Shown here piece by piece: positions 8,088-18,154 of a DNA stretch of 64,000 nt. The position numbers were made by a program, and so were the translations under genes. The notes beneath the pieces are model-generated. The model was not told the DNA's origin, searched no databases, and saw nothing but the letters and a program-made list of their open reading frames with translations. Position 1 is the stretch's first letter. Every line of letters begins with the position of its first letter. Source of the stretch: Erythrobacter insulae (lineage in GTDB: Bacteria > Pseudomonadota > Alphaproteobacteria > Sphingomonadales > Sphingomonadaceae); contig NZ_VHJK01000002.1 of assembly GCF_007004095.1 (NCBI RefSeq), positions 62,001 through 126,000 of the forward strand. The letters are read 5' to 3'.

Positions 8088-8834
8088 ATGAGCAACAAGC
8101 CGGCAAAAACCGCACAGCTTCACCGAATGGTGATGGACCATCACACGTGTCCGTACGGGATCAAGGCGAAATATTTGCTCGAAAGCCGGGGTTTCGCGGT
8201 CGAAGACCACCATCTGACGTCGCGCGCCGAAACAGATGCCTTCAAAACCGAACATGACGTTCAGACAACGCCGCAGATCTTAATCGATGGCAAACGCATC
8301 GGCGGATATGATGCGCTGCGCGAGCATTTTGGTATCGCAAAGAAAACCAATGGCAAAAGCTATCGGCCCGTAATCGCGGTTTTTGCTGTGGCATTGGCGC
8401 TTTCTGTATCACTGTCGCTCGGGCTGCTTGGCAGTGTTGGTGTGCGCACGATCGAATGGTTTGTGGCGTTCTCTATGGGTATGCTTGCCATGCTGAAATT
8501 GCAGGATGTGGAGCAATTCAGCTCGATGTTTGTCGGCTATGATCTGCTTGGCAAACGCCTCGTCCCATATGCGTATGCCTACCCTTATCTCGAGGCATTG
8601 GCTGCGGTGCTGATGGCCGGGCGCGTTCTGCCGTGGCTGTCCATACCCATCGCATTTATCATCGGATCAATCGGGGCGATCAGCGTTTTTTACGCGGTTT
8701 ATATCCAGAAACGGGATATCAAATGCGCATGTGTCGGCGGCAGCGGCGATGTCCCGCTGGGATTTATCTCGCTATCAGAAAACCTTGCCATGGTCGGCAT
8801 GGCGTTCTGGATGCTGATTAGCCTGATGGGATAG
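8088..8834 (+). CDS. Glutaredoxin-MauE membrane fusion protein
   Basis: A 248-residue two-part protein. Residues 10-80 form a glutaredoxin fold with the active-site CPYG (Cys21) and the cis-proline TTPQILIDG. Residues 88-248 form four transmembrane helices of the MauE/DoxX type, with a cysteine pair KCACVGG (Cys213, Cys215) in a loop before the last helix. MauE proteins help form disulfides in methylamine dehydrogenase. A plausible role is transfer of electrons across the inner membrane from a glutaredoxin to periplasmic or membrane thiols, but no partner gene is adjacent. It starts 19 bases after ychF and probably shares its transcript. Confidence 0.82.
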   Translation: MSNKPAKTAQLHRMVMDHHTCPYGIKAKYLLESRGFAVEDHHLTSRAETDAFKTEHDVQTTPQILIDGKRIGGYDALREHFGIAKKTNGKSYRPVIAVFAVALALSVSLSLGLLGSVGVRTIEWFVAFSMGMLAMLKLQDVEQFSSMFVGYDLLGKRLVPYAYAYPYLEALAAVLMAGRVLPWLSIPIAFIIGSIGAISVFYAVYIQKRDIKCACVGGSGDVPLGFISLSENLAMVGMAFWMLISLMG

Positions 8835-8896
8835 ATCCCGTATGCCGTGCGTCATGCATTGGTGTTGAAAGTATCTGATACGGCACGCTTTACGCC

Positions 8897-10729
8897 TCAA
8901 TGCCGCCCAAACAGCTTTTCGACATCTTCCATGTCCAGCTTAACCCAGGTGGGTCTCCCATGGTTGCACTGGCCAGATCTTGGCGTTGATTCCATTTCGC
9001 GCAGCAGAGCATTCATCTCGGCCACGGAAAGCACGCGCCCTGCCCTGACCGATCCGTGACACGCCATGGTTGCGAGGACATATTCCAGTTTTTCGGAAAG
9101 CAGCAGCGCGCCGCTATCCTCGCTCTTGCCGTGTTTGGCGATGTCATCCGCAAGGTCTTGCAGCAATTTGCTGCTGTCCGCCTTGGCGATTGCAGCCGGA
9201 ACAGCCCGAACCAGCATTGCCGCCGGACCAAACCGCTCAACATTCAACCCGAAACGGGCCAAACCCTCAGCGGCATCCTCAAGCCGGTCGCAATCCGCTT
9301 CGTCCAGTTCAACCACATCAGGCACCAACAAGGCTTGGGATCGCGCCACGGCCTCTCCTGCGCCGCCGGCACGGAGCCGCTCCAGCACAAGCCGTTCGTG
9401 GGCGGCGTGCTGATCGACCAGCACCAACCCGTCTCTGCTTTCTGCCACAATATAAGTGTTTGCGACCTGACCTCGCGCGATGCCCAGCGGGTAATCTTGC
9501 TCGCCCTCCTCAATTGGCGCGGCTTCTTCGGCGCGGCCTGTGGGCAATGCATCGCCAGCTCGCGCCGTCCACTCCGGTCGCGGTTCGGACACCCGCGATT
9601 GCGGCGCGGTCCAATCCCGGCCTTCAAACATGGACCGCAGCGCAGGCGCCTCTTCGCGGACAGGTTCCTGCCTCCAGCGTTCCATCGCCTTGCGGTCCGG
9701 CCCTTGCGCGCTGCGGCGGTCTCCGGTCGAGAGCGCTTGGCGCAGCCCCGAAACGATAAATCCGCGGACACCGCTGGCATCGCGGAACCGCACCTCTGTT
9801 TTGGCAGGATGCACATTCACATCGACATCCTGCGGCGGAATATCGAGGAACAGCGCAAGGACAGCATGGCGATCACGCGCAAGCATATCGGAATAGGCTC
9901 CGCGAACCGCTCCTGTCAGCAATCGGTCTTTCACCGGACGGCCATTTACGAACAGATATTGATGATCTGCCACTCCGCGATTGTAGGTTGGCAGGCCTGC
10001 AATGCCTGTAAGCCGCATCTCGCCATGCTCTGTTCCGCGAAGCAGATCGATTTCGACCGCATTGTCTTTCAGCTCGCGCGCGACGATCTGCGATACACGG
10101 GTGGCCAGCGGTTCATTCGCCTGCGTCGAAAGCGCTTTGCGGGTTTTGCCTTCTGAGCCGTTCTCCAACGAAAAAGCGAGTCCGGGGCGAGCCATCGCAA
10201 GCCGGCGAACGATATCGAGGCAGGCGATGTATTCACTGCGGGGCGTGCGTAGGAATTTGCGGCGGGCCGGAATCTTGGCGAACAGGTTTTCCACCCGAAC
10301 ACGCGTTCCTGGCGGCAAGGCGGCCGGCCCCTCTTCAACCACATCGCCATGATCAAGCACGATCCGCCAGCCATCATCTGCGCCGCGCACTCGGCTTTCG
10401 ATAGTGATCCGCGCAACGCTGGCAATCGAAGGAAGCGCCTCCCCTCGGAAACCCAGAGTCGCGACCATTTCGATCGCATCATCCGGCAATTTGGACGTCG
10501 CGTGGCGTTCAAGAGCGAGCATGATATCATCGCGCGTCATGCCGCAGCCGTCATCGGTGACTTCAAATCGGGTCAAACCGCCATCGGTAAGCACCACACC
10601 GATTCGCGTCGATCCGGCATCGATGGCATTCTCAACCAGCTCTTTAAGCGCAGAAGCGGGCCGTTCCACCACCTCTCCGGCGGCGATACGGTTCACTAAG
10701 GTCTCTGGAAGGCGGCGAATTTGCGGCAT
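8897..10729 (-). CDS. mutL: DNA mismatch repair protein MutL
   Basis: MutL couples MutS mismatch recognition to strand incision. The N-terminal GHKL ATPase is clear (IAAGEVVERPASALKELVEN, DDGCGM, GFRGEALPSI). The C-terminal dimerisation domain contains DQHAAHERLVLE, matching the DQHA(X)2E(X)4E endonuclease motif, plus ACHGS and CNHGRPT. This is therefore a nicking MutL, unlike the enterobacterial MutH-dependent type. I start at MPQIRRLPETLVNRI (610 aa); the open frame extends another 32 codons upstream without conserved sequence. It diverges from mreB. Confidence 0.95.
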   Translation of the reverse strand: MPQIRRLPETLVNRIAAGEVVERPASALKELVENAIDAGSTRIGVVLTDGGLTRFEVTDDGCGMTRDDIMLALERHATSKLPDDAIEMVATLGFRGEALPSIASVARITIESRVRGADDGWRIVLDHGDVVEEGPAALPPGTRVRVENLFAKIPARRKFLRTPRSEYIACLDIVRRLAMARPGLAFSLENGSEGKTRKALSTQANEPLATRVSQIVARELKDNAVEIDLLRGTEHGEMRLTGIAGLPTYNRGVADHQYLFVNGRPVKDRLLTGAVRGAYSDMLARDRHAVLALFLDIPPQDVDVNVHPAKTEVRFRDASGVRGFIVSGLRQALSTGDRRSAQGPDRKAMERWRQEPVREEAPALRSMFEGRDWTAPQSRVSEPRPEWTARAGDALPTGRAEEAAPIEEGEQDYPLGIARGQVANTYIVAESRDGLVLVDQHAAHERLVLERLRAGGAGEAVARSQALLVPDVVELDEADCDRLEDAAEGLARFGLNVERFGPAAMLVRAVPAAIAKADSSKLLQDLADDIAKHGKSEDSGALLLSEKLEYVLATMACHGSVRAGRVLSVAEMNALLREMESTPRSGQCNHGRPTWVKLDMEDVEKLFGRH

Positions 10730-10866
10730 TTGTCGCAAACTAGACGTCATGCGCCGCAAATTCGAGGGCAACGGTGCAAAATTACGTCTCACGTCAACAA
10801 TTATTTTGGCGTTTTTGCTGCGCATTCGCTAGGCGCAACGTGTAATGTCATCACGGGGCCACACGC

Positions 10867-10885
10867 CTTGCAGAAGGTCTGCAAG
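10867..10885 (+). promoter_or_regulatory. Perfect hairpin in the mreB 5' leader
   Basis: CTTGCAGA-AGG-TCTGCAAG, a perfect eight-base-pair inverted repeat with a three-base loop, ends 31 bases before the mreB start. No U tract follows, so it is not a simple terminator. It could be an operator or an mRNA 5' stability/translation element for the rod-shape operon. Confidence 0.5.
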
Positions 10886-10904
10886 CAACCCTGCCCCGGC
10901 ATAA

Positions 10905-11960
<1,056 letters not shown>

Positions 11961-12012
11961 GCGACATGGCCCGGCTTAATCTCCGGGTTTTTAGGAAAAG
12001 GGGATAGCGGGC

Positions 12013-12921
12013 ATGGCGCCGCCGTCATCGCGCCGATCATCGGGCTTTTCAAAAAAAGCTCAATATTCGGTCTTCACCGGCTATTTACTCGCCGGGCTTG
12101 GCGCGTTGCTTGGCCTCGGCCTGTTGGCGCTGTCCTTGTGGCAGCCCGCTGCGCTTGGACCGTTAAGGGGCGGGACGCAGGATGTTGTCACGACTATCGG
12201 GGAAGGCCCGGCGGCTGTTCGATCCACTGGTGGAACCGTTTGGGACACCATTTCGGCCTATTTCCAAGCAGGCAGCCAGAATGCCGCCCTGCGTGAAGAG
12301 GTAGAGCTGGCCCGCATCAGATTGGCAGAGGCAGCCGCGGTCGCCCAAGAAAACGAGCGCCTGAAATCTCTGGTCGCTTTGGCAGAAAGCGAGATTGAAC
12401 CCATCGCCGTCGCGCGGCTCGTGGGATCAACCTCCACCAGCAGCCGCCGGTTTGCCTATATCGCGAAAGGCCGGCGCGATGGCATCGAAGTCGGCATGCC
12501 TGTGCGCAGCGCGCGGGGCGTGGTGGGCCGGGTTCTGGAGGTCGCTCGCGGATCATCGCGCATCCTGCTTTTGACAGACAGCGAAAGCGTCCTTCCCGTG
12601 CGCCGTTCTACAGATGAAACGGTGGCCTTTGCCGAGGGGCGCGGCGATGGCCTTGTGCGGATTCGACTGATCAATCTCGGCCTCAATCCGCTCGAGATCG
12701 GGGATGTATTCGTAACCAGCGGCGCAGGCGGGTATTACCGGCCTGGTGTCGCGGTCGCGATCCTCACAGAGAAAACGCCTGATGGCGGTATGGCGCGTCT
12801 GGTCGCGGCGCCATCGGCAACAGATTTTGTATCGATTGAGCCAATTTATGTCCCGGCAGCGGTAAACGCATCCGATGCCCGGCCCGAAGAACCCATTTCC
12901 GAGGCGGAGGGCGTGGATTGA
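12013..12921 (+). CDS. mreC: Rod shape-determining protein MreC
   Basis: MreC (302 aa) is the periplasmic scaffold of the elongasome that binds PBP2 and MreD. It has a short cytoplasmic N-terminus, one membrane span (about residues 24-46), a coiled coil around 85-125 and the beta-barrel MreC domain (VGSTSTSSRRFAYIAKGRRD, GMPVRSARGVVGRV, RILLLTDSESVLPV). An AAAAGGGGA ribosome site lies upstream. It overlaps mreD by four bases. Confidence 0.95.
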   Translation: MAPPSSRRSSGFSKKAQYSVFTGYLLAGLGALLGLGLLALSLWQPAALGPLRGGTQDVVTTIGEGPAAVRSTGGTVWDTISAYFQAGSQNAALREEVELARIRLAEAAAVAQENERLKSLVALAESEIEPIAVARLVGSTSTSSRRFAYIAKGRRDGIEVGMPVRSARGVVGRVLEVARGSSRILLLTDSESVLPVRRSTDETVAFAEGRGDGLVRIRLINLGLNPLEIGDVFVTSGAGGYYRPGVAVAILTEKTPDGGMARLVAAPSATDFVSIEPIYVPAAVNASDARPEEPISEAEGVD

Positions 12922-13481
12922 TCGATCGCCTCAACGCCACTCCCCGCCACAGCGCCAATCGGTTCGGCGGCGGGATCAATCGGGTGCAATCACCGTGGCG
13001 TGCGCAAACCGTACCGTATGTGTCGATTGCGCTGGCATCACTTTTGCCCGTGTTCCTTGTGGCAGATTTGATGCCTTTGCTGCCGCCACTTGGGTTTATG
13101 ATGCTGATCTGTTGGCGGATCATGCGGCCCGGATTTTTGCCGCTTTGGGTGGGCGTCCCATTGGGCGCATTTGATGATTTGTTCAGCGGGCAACCGTTCG
13201 GCAGCGCCGTACTGCTCTGGTCAGTCGCAATGATCGTGCTGGAAATGATTGAGACGCGGTTTCCATGGCGCAGCTTTTGGCAGGATTGGTTAAGCGCAAG
13301 TCTAGCGATGATGATCTATATACTGGTCGCAATGACCGTATCTGGCGCACCCTTGACCCCTCAGATGCTTATCGTGACGATCCCGCAGATTGCGCTTGCG
13401 ATCCTGCTGTACCCGTTGTTTGCCCGGCTGATCGCTCGTCTTGATATGTTCCGTCTTGCCCGCGCGCGGAGGGTAAGCTGA
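12918..13481 (+). CDS. mreD: Rod shape-determining protein MreD
   Basis: MreD (187 aa) is a polytopic inner-membrane component of the elongasome. It has a basic hydrophilic N-terminus (about 35 residues), then five or more hydrophobic segments, and the conserved region MRPGFLPLWVGVPLGAFDDLFSGQPFGSA in its middle. The likely start is TTG at 12918, which overlaps the mreC stop as TTGA, a coupling arrangement. It ends overlapping the mrdA ATG by one base. Confidence 0.9.
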   Translation: MIDRLNATPRHSANRFGGGINRVQSPWRAQTVPYVSIALASLLPVFLVADLMPLLPPLGFMMLICWRIMRPGFLPLWVGVPLGAFDDLFSGQPFGSAVLLWSVAMIVLEMIETRFPWRSFWQDWLSASLAMMIYILVAMTVSGAPLTPQMLIVTIPQIALAILLYPLFARLIARLDMFRLARARRVS

Positions 13482-15556
13482 TGGCGAGATTGTTGAACCG
13501 TAAGGGACCGAAAAAACGCGGGCCATTGATCAACGCGTCAAAGCTCAAAAGCACATTTGACCGGCGCAGCGTGGTGATAGGTTCGATCCAGGGCGGTGTC
13601 GGCGTGCTGCTGGCCTTGCGTATGGGTTACCTCGCGATTGCCGAGAATGAAAAATACCGGCTTGAATCTGAAAGCAACCGCGTCAACCTGACACTCATAC
13701 CTCCGCGGCGCGGATGGATACTGGACCGCAATGGCGCACCGTTGGCCTCGAACCGTGCCGATTTCCGGGTTGATATTATTCCCGAAAGATTGACCGATCC
13801 CGATGCCACCATCGACAATATCGGCGCGCTGCTGGCGCTCGAAGAAGACCGCATCGCCGATTTAAAGCAAAAGGTCAGCGCGGCGCGCGGTTTTGCACCA
13901 ATCGAAGTCGCCAGCGGACTGCATTATGAAGAATTTGCAGCGCTAAGCGTGCGCTTGCCCGATATGCAAGGCGTTGTCCCGCAGCGCGGCTTTTCACGGT
14001 ATTACCCGACCGCCTCCAGCGTCGGGCATCTGATCGGTTATGTCGGCCCTGCGTCGGCCGAGGAATACGAAGAAGACCGCAGCCCGATCCTGATCACGCC
14101 CGGCTACAAAATTGGCAAAGACGGTCTTGAAAAACAGTTTGAACAGGAGCTTCGCGGCACTCCCGGTGCGCGCCGGGTAGAGGTCACGGCTGCTGGCCGG
14201 ATTATCCGCGATCTGGAAACGCGTGATGACATCCAGGGTGCGCCAGTCAAATTGACGATTGATGGTCCGTTGCAGGATTACGCCGCTCGCCGGATTGGTT
14301 TGGAAAGCGGATCGGTTGTGGTGATGGATTGCGAAACCGGCGATCTGCTTTGTATGGCATCCATGCCCAGTTTCGATCCCAATAGCTTTTCAGCCGGGAT
14401 CGGTAGCCTTGAATATTCCATGCTGCGCGAAGATCAGCGTGTGCCGCTGCGCAACAAGGTTTTGCAAGGCCTTTACCCGCCCGGTTCAACGGTAAAGCCG
14501 ATGCACTGCATGGCGTTTTTGAAAGCTGGAATCAAACCAACCGAGACAATTGTTTGCGGCGGCGGAAGGCGGATCGGCAACCGCTTCTTCAATTGCTGGA
14601 GCAATCACGGTGTCGTCGATATGGCAAAGGCGATCTACCAAAGTTGTGACAGCTATTTTTACCACTTTGCGCAGCAAATCGGTTTTGATGCAGTCGCAGC
14701 GATGGCGACTGACCTTGGCCTTGGCGGGCAATTTCCATTGCCGGTCAACAGCCAGTTTTATGGCACCGTCCCGACCCCAGAGTGGAAACAGAAAAAGTTT
14801 GACCGGCCATGGGCACCATTCGACACGGTGAACGCGTCGATCGGTCAAGGGTATTACCTCACCAGCCCCCTGCAATTGGCAGTGATGAGCGCGCGGCTTG
14901 CGACCGGCAAACGGCTCAATCCGCGTCTCGTTCTGGATGGATCAGCCAATGATCCGGTAAGCTACAATTTCCAAGACGAAGAGATCACCTATATCCGCAA
15001 CGCCATGAGCGATGTGGTCAATGGACCAGGCACCGCTGGCCGTGGTCGCCTGCCCTTCCCCGACATCAAGATGGCAGGCAAAACCGGAACTGCGCAGGTT
15101 GTTTCCCTAAGCGTGTCCGATGGCCGCAGTGGCCCGTGGAAGTACCGCGATCATGGGCTTTTCACGTTCTTCGCACCGACCGAAAACCCGCGTTATGCCG
15201 GCGCCGTGGTGATTGAGCATGGTGGCGGCTCAGGTTCGGCCTATCCAATCGCCCGCGATGTCATGACATTCATGTTTGATCCGCAAAAAGGACTGGAACA
15301 GCTCCAGACGCTTGAGAAACAGTGGGGCGGCACGGCCCAACAAAGGCTCGAAAAACGCTATGCCGCTTACGCTGCAGAACGCGGTGCCAGCGTGACACCG
15401 CCACCGCGCCGCGACGAAGACATTTTTGACCGGGTGGAAGCCGAAGCGCGCGTCGAGGCAGAGCGCGTTCAGGAAGCAGGCGATGAATTCATCGCTCCGC
15501 GTCCCAATCCGGTCGCGTCAGGCACCCCGCCCCGCGATCCGGGAACGAGTGAATGA
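13481..15556 (+). CDS. mrdA: Penicillin-binding protein 2
   Basis: PBP2, the class B transpeptidase of lateral wall growth (691 aa). After a single N-terminal membrane anchor (about 25-50) come the PBP dimer domain (RRGWILDRNGAPLASN) and the transpeptidase with SxxK (PPGSTVKP), SxD/N (SCDSY) and KTG (AGKTGTAQ). The C-terminal tail, about 90 residues after the domain, is charged and low in complexity. It works with the glycosyltransferase RodA encoded next (overlap ATGA). Confidence 0.96.
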   Translation: MARLLNRKGPKKRGPLINASKLKSTFDRRSVVIGSIQGGVGVLLALRMGYLAIAENEKYRLESESNRVNLTLIPPRRGWILDRNGAPLASNRADFRVDIIPERLTDPDATIDNIGALLALEEDRIADLKQKVSAARGFAPIEVASGLHYEEFAALSVRLPDMQGVVPQRGFSRYYPTASSVGHLIGYVGPASAEEYEEDRSPILITPGYKIGKDGLEKQFEQELRGTPGARRVEVTAAGRIIRDLETRDDIQGAPVKLTIDGPLQDYAARRIGLESGSVVVMDCETGDLLCMASMPSFDPNSFSAGIGSLEYSMLREDQRVPLRNKVLQGLYPPGSTVKPMHCMAFLKAGIKPTETIVCGGGRRIGNRFFNCWSNHGVVDMAKAIYQSCDSYFYHFAQQIGFDAVAAMATDLGLGGQFPLPVNSQFYGTVPTPEWKQKKFDRPWAPFDTVNASIGQGYYLTSPLQLAVMSARLATGKRLNPRLVLDGSANDPVSYNFQDEEITYIRNAMSDVVNGPGTAGRGRLPFPDIKMAGKTGTAQVVSLSVSDGRSGPWKYRDHGLFTFFAPTENPRYAGAVVIEHGGGSGSAYPIARDVMTFMFDPQKGLEQLQTLEKQWGGTAQQRLEKRYAAYAAERGASVTPPPRRDEDIFDRVEAEARVEAERVQEAGDEFIAPRPNPVASGTPPRDPGTSE

Positions 15557-16668
15557 GCGGCATCATCCCTGCCCCTATTGCGCGGCAGCCATGGGGCATG
15601 CTCATCCCGCTTTTCCTGCTCGTCGCGTTCGGCGCAGCAGTGCTGTATTCGGCGGCAGGCGGTTCTATGCAGCCCTACGCATCATCCCATCTGTTGCGGT
15701 TTTCGGTGTTTATGGTGATGGCATCGATCATTGCCTCGCTGCCGAAAGAGCTGGTGAAATTTTTCACCTACCCCGCCTATATCATTGTTCTGATACTCTT
15801 GATCGCTGTTGAAGTGATCGGGCAGGTCGGTGGAGGCAGCCAGCGCTGGCTCGATCTGGGGTTCATGGTCTTGCAACCATCGGAACTGATGAAACCAGTT
15901 TTGGTCGTGACGCTCGCTTATTTCTTTTCGACTTTGCCCATCGGTCTGATCGGCAGCTGGCGGTCGCTGATCATACCGGGCGCCATGATTGCCCTGCCAA
16001 TGGCGCTCGTGCTGTTGCAACCGGACCTTGGTACATCGCTCGCGATTGCGTTTGGCGGGGGCGTTGTGATGCTTCTCGCCGGACTTCCGATGCGCTGGTT
16101 CGTCGGCGGCGGCTTGGCCGCGGCGTTGGCAGCGCCTTTGGCATTCTATTTCGGTTTACAAGATTATCAGCAACGCCGCGTGCTGACGATGTTCGATCCA
16201 GAGGCCGATCCGCTGGGCGCCAGCTATCATATCATTCAATCCAAGATTGCCATCGGGTCCGGAGGAATATTCGGCAAAGGCTTTAACAATGGCTCGCAAA
16301 GCCATTTGCAATACCTGCCCGAGCCGCACACAGATTTTGTGTTCGCAACCATGGCCGAAGAATGGGGCCTGATCGGGGGATTGTTCGTTCTCGCCGTGTT
16401 TAGCGTGATCCTGCGCTGGGGTTGGGATGTGGCGCGCGCTGCACAAGGCCGGTTTTCCAGTTTGCTGGCGGCTGGTATGGTCGCGACGATATTCTTCTAT
16501 ATCGCGGTCAATCTTTTGATGGTTATGGGATTTGCGCCTGTCGTCGGCATCCCGTTGCCGTTTATGAGCCACGGCGGTTCATCGATGCTGACCAACATGA
16601 TCTGTATCGGCGCCCTGATGATGGTGAACAGCTGGAACAGAAGCGCACCGCGCAGCGGCTTTTCATAA
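15553..16668 (+). CDS. rodA: Rod shape-determining SEDS glycosyltransferase RodA
   Basis: RodA (371 aa) is the SEDS peptidoglycan glycosyltransferase of the elongasome, partnered with PBP2. About ten membrane spans are visible. SEDS signatures are SQRWLDLGFMVLQPSELMKP, LLQPDLGTSLAI and LPEPHTDFVFATMAEEWG, and near the end GIPLPFMSHGGSSMLTNM. It is the last gene of the mre operon. The stop lies only six bases from the end of the convergent luxR-type gene, leaving no room for a conventional terminator between them. Confidence 0.97.
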   Translation: MSGIIPAPIARQPWGMLIPLFLLVAFGAAVLYSAAGGSMQPYASSHLLRFSVFMVMASIIASLPKELVKFFTYPAYIIVLILLIAVEVIGQVGGGSQRWLDLGFMVLQPSELMKPVLVVTLAYFFSTLPIGLIGSWRSLIIPGAMIALPMALVLLQPDLGTSLAIAFGGGVVMLLAGLPMRWFVGGGLAAALAAPLAFYFGLQDYQQRRVLTMFDPEADPLGASYHIIQSKIAIGSGGIFGKGFNNGSQSHLQYLPEPHTDFVFATMAEEWGLIGGLFVLAVFSVILRWGWDVARAAQGRFSSLLAAGMVATIFFYIAVNLLMVMGFAPVVGIPLPFMSHGGSSMLTNMICIGALMMVNSWNRSAPRSGFS

Positions 16669-16674
16669 AGCCTG

Positions 16675-17388
16675 CTACGCTGTTGTCACAAGCCCGAGTT
16701 TGAGCGCTTTGACCACTGCACCGACCCGGTCCGTTGTGCCCAGCTTGGCATAAATCCGTTTTGCATAGGTCTTCACTGTATCAGGCGAAAGCTCGAGGAT
16801 CTCTCCAATGACCGAGAGAGATTTTCCTCTCACGATCCAGGTCATGACCTCGGTTTCGCGCTGGGATAGCTCAACCTTATCGCGCGATGCCTCCAGCAAC
16901 ACGCAGACGCGCTGATGGGCGGCCTGCGAAATACTGCGGACAATGCCCATCTTTGCCGGGGGCACACGATCAATCGAATACCCGAAATCAAATGACGCAT
17001 AGGCATTGCGACTGCGCAATCCGAACAAGGGAACTCCAAATCCATGAATGAGCCCGAATTTCCGCATCGCCTCGAAAAATAATTCATTTTCCGGTGTGTT
17101 TGGACCCATTTTAATCGCGTCTGACCAAGTCAACATCGCGCCATAGTACATTACCCGCTTAGGTATCGGGTCACTTTTCCGAAATTCCGAGTCGTCGTAG
17201 AATTTTAGCCAGTCGGGATCAAAGCCATGCGCATGAACAACTGTGCGTTCAGACGTTGGAGAGTCAAATAACGGTGTAAAATGATAGCTTTGTCGAACAA
17301 TACCCTGATCTTCGCATACGCCCACTGCGTACCTTAGCACTTCTCCGACATCGATGAGTGCTTCGATCTTACCGAAATATTCCTGCAT
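16675..17388 (-). CDS. LuxR-type regulator with autoinducer-binding domain
   Basis: A 237-residue LuxR-family regulator. The N-terminal domain keeps the acyl-homoserine-lactone pocket residues of the family: Trp60 and Tyr64 (WLKFY), Asp73-Pro74, Trp88 (LTWSDAI) and a Gly in IHGFGVP. The C-terminal HTH (about 172-232) reads LSQRETEVMTWIVRGKS ... SPDTVKTYAKRIYAKL. No luxI-type synthase gene is in the window, so it is a candidate solo receptor, responding to its own or foreign signals. Ligand identity cannot be inferred. Confidence 0.88.
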   Translation of the reverse strand: MQEYFGKIEALIDVGEVLRYAVGVCEDQGIVRQSYHFTPLFDSPTSERTVVHAHGFDPDWLKFYDDSEFRKSDPIPKRVMYYGAMLTWSDAIKMGPNTPENELFFEAMRKFGLIHGFGVPLFGLRSRNAYASFDFGYSIDRVPPAKMGIVRSISQAAHQRVCVLLEASRDKVELSQRETEVMTWIVRGKSLSVIGEILELSPDTVKTYAKRIYAKLGTTDRVGAVVKALKLGLVTTA

Positions 17389-17536
17389 CGTTACACCAGT
17401 TTACATTACGTCACCCGATTAGGCGACTTTACGTGAACGTCAGGTAGGGGCATTTGGCCCGTGGTTGTTCGAAAGAGCTCCCACGTTCGGGTCGCAGGTC
17501 AACGGTATTCCGAAAGGCTTTGTTGGACGTGAAAGA

Positions 17537-17577
17537 CCTGGCGGCAGACACCCCCCCCAATTGGATCTGTCGCCAGG
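17537..17577 (+). promoter_or_regulatory. Long hairpin with C8 loop before winged-helix gene
   Basis: CCTGGCGGCAGA (17537-17548) pairs with TCTGTCGCCAGG (17566-17577): twelve pairs with one G-U. The 17-base loop contains eight consecutive C. It ends 15 bases before the AGGAGGG ribosome site of the next gene. No U tract follows, so a leader-RNA structure affecting translation is more likely than a terminator. The rest of 17389-17602 shows no gene I can support. Confidence 0.5.
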
Positions 17578-17602
17578 CAATAACGTCTTTCAGGAGGGTT
17601 CG

Positions 17603-17941
17603 ATGTTCCGCTTACGGCAAGTGGCAGTTTCCATCTGCCAGAAATTGCGACATTCGCGGCTCGCGAAAGTCGACCTGAACAGCGCAAGCACCGCCGCGCA
17701 GGATATTCTTGTTCAGGCGATTAAAGCACGGGCCGATACGAACCAGACAACCACGCTTCGGCAACTCCATAAAATTACCACGCTGTCGCAGCGCCAAGCG
17801 CTGAACGCGATCAACAAATTGTCAGAAAACCAAATGGTCGCAATCGACCATGACATTAACGACGAGCTCGAATCCACAATCACGTTGATGGGGGCAAAGC
17901 GATCATCCGGGCACGCCGCAGATCGCGGTACCGCAGAGTAA
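17603..17941 (+). CDS. Small winged-helix DNA-binding-like protein
   Basis: A 112-residue protein starting MFRLRQVAVSICQKL. Residues 30-100 look like a MarR-type winged helix (a segment ending TTLRQLHKITTLSQRQALNA, NKLSENQMVAIDHDIND, then ITLMG). It is shorter than MarR and lacks the usual dimerisation helices. The start is set by the strong AGGAGGG five bases before ATG 17603, although the frame is open further upstream. It may regulate through the hairpin leader in front of it or act on other genes; no target is evident. Confidence 0.6.
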   Translation: MFRLRQVAVSICQKLRHSRLAKVDLNSASTAAQDILVQAIKARADTNQTTTLRQLHKITTLSQRQALNAINKLSENQMVAIDHDINDELESTITLMGAKRSSGHAADRGTAE

Positions 17942-17982
17942 TTTCTTTTCATTGTCGAAACTGCCTCTATATGCAGCGCGTT

Positions 17983-18019
17983 GCCTGATCGGATTAGCGC
18001 GGTAGAGCGCCGATCAGGC
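17983..18019 (+). promoter_or_regulatory. Perfect hairpin upstream of tRNA-Lys
   Basis: GCCTGATCG (17983-17991) and CGATCAGGC (18011-18019) form a perfect nine-base-pair stem with a 19-base loop. It ends 19 bases before the tRNA. There is no U tract. It may be a processing structure of the pre-tRNA, or a weak terminator for the gene upstream. Confidence 0.45.
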
Positions 18020-18038
18020 TTCCGATTTGAATCGGCAT

Positions 18039-18114
<76 letters not shown>

Positions 18115-18154
18115 CCCCCTCAAGAACGCTGGTCTTCATCAGATAGCGACAGGT

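Noticed and set aside
9056..10156. Long open frame (366 codons) on the plus strand inside mutL
   Set aside because: It is the antisense shadow of mutL; its translation is compositionally odd (Arg/Cys/Gln/His-rich) with no recognisable domain, whereas mutL matches its family along its whole length.
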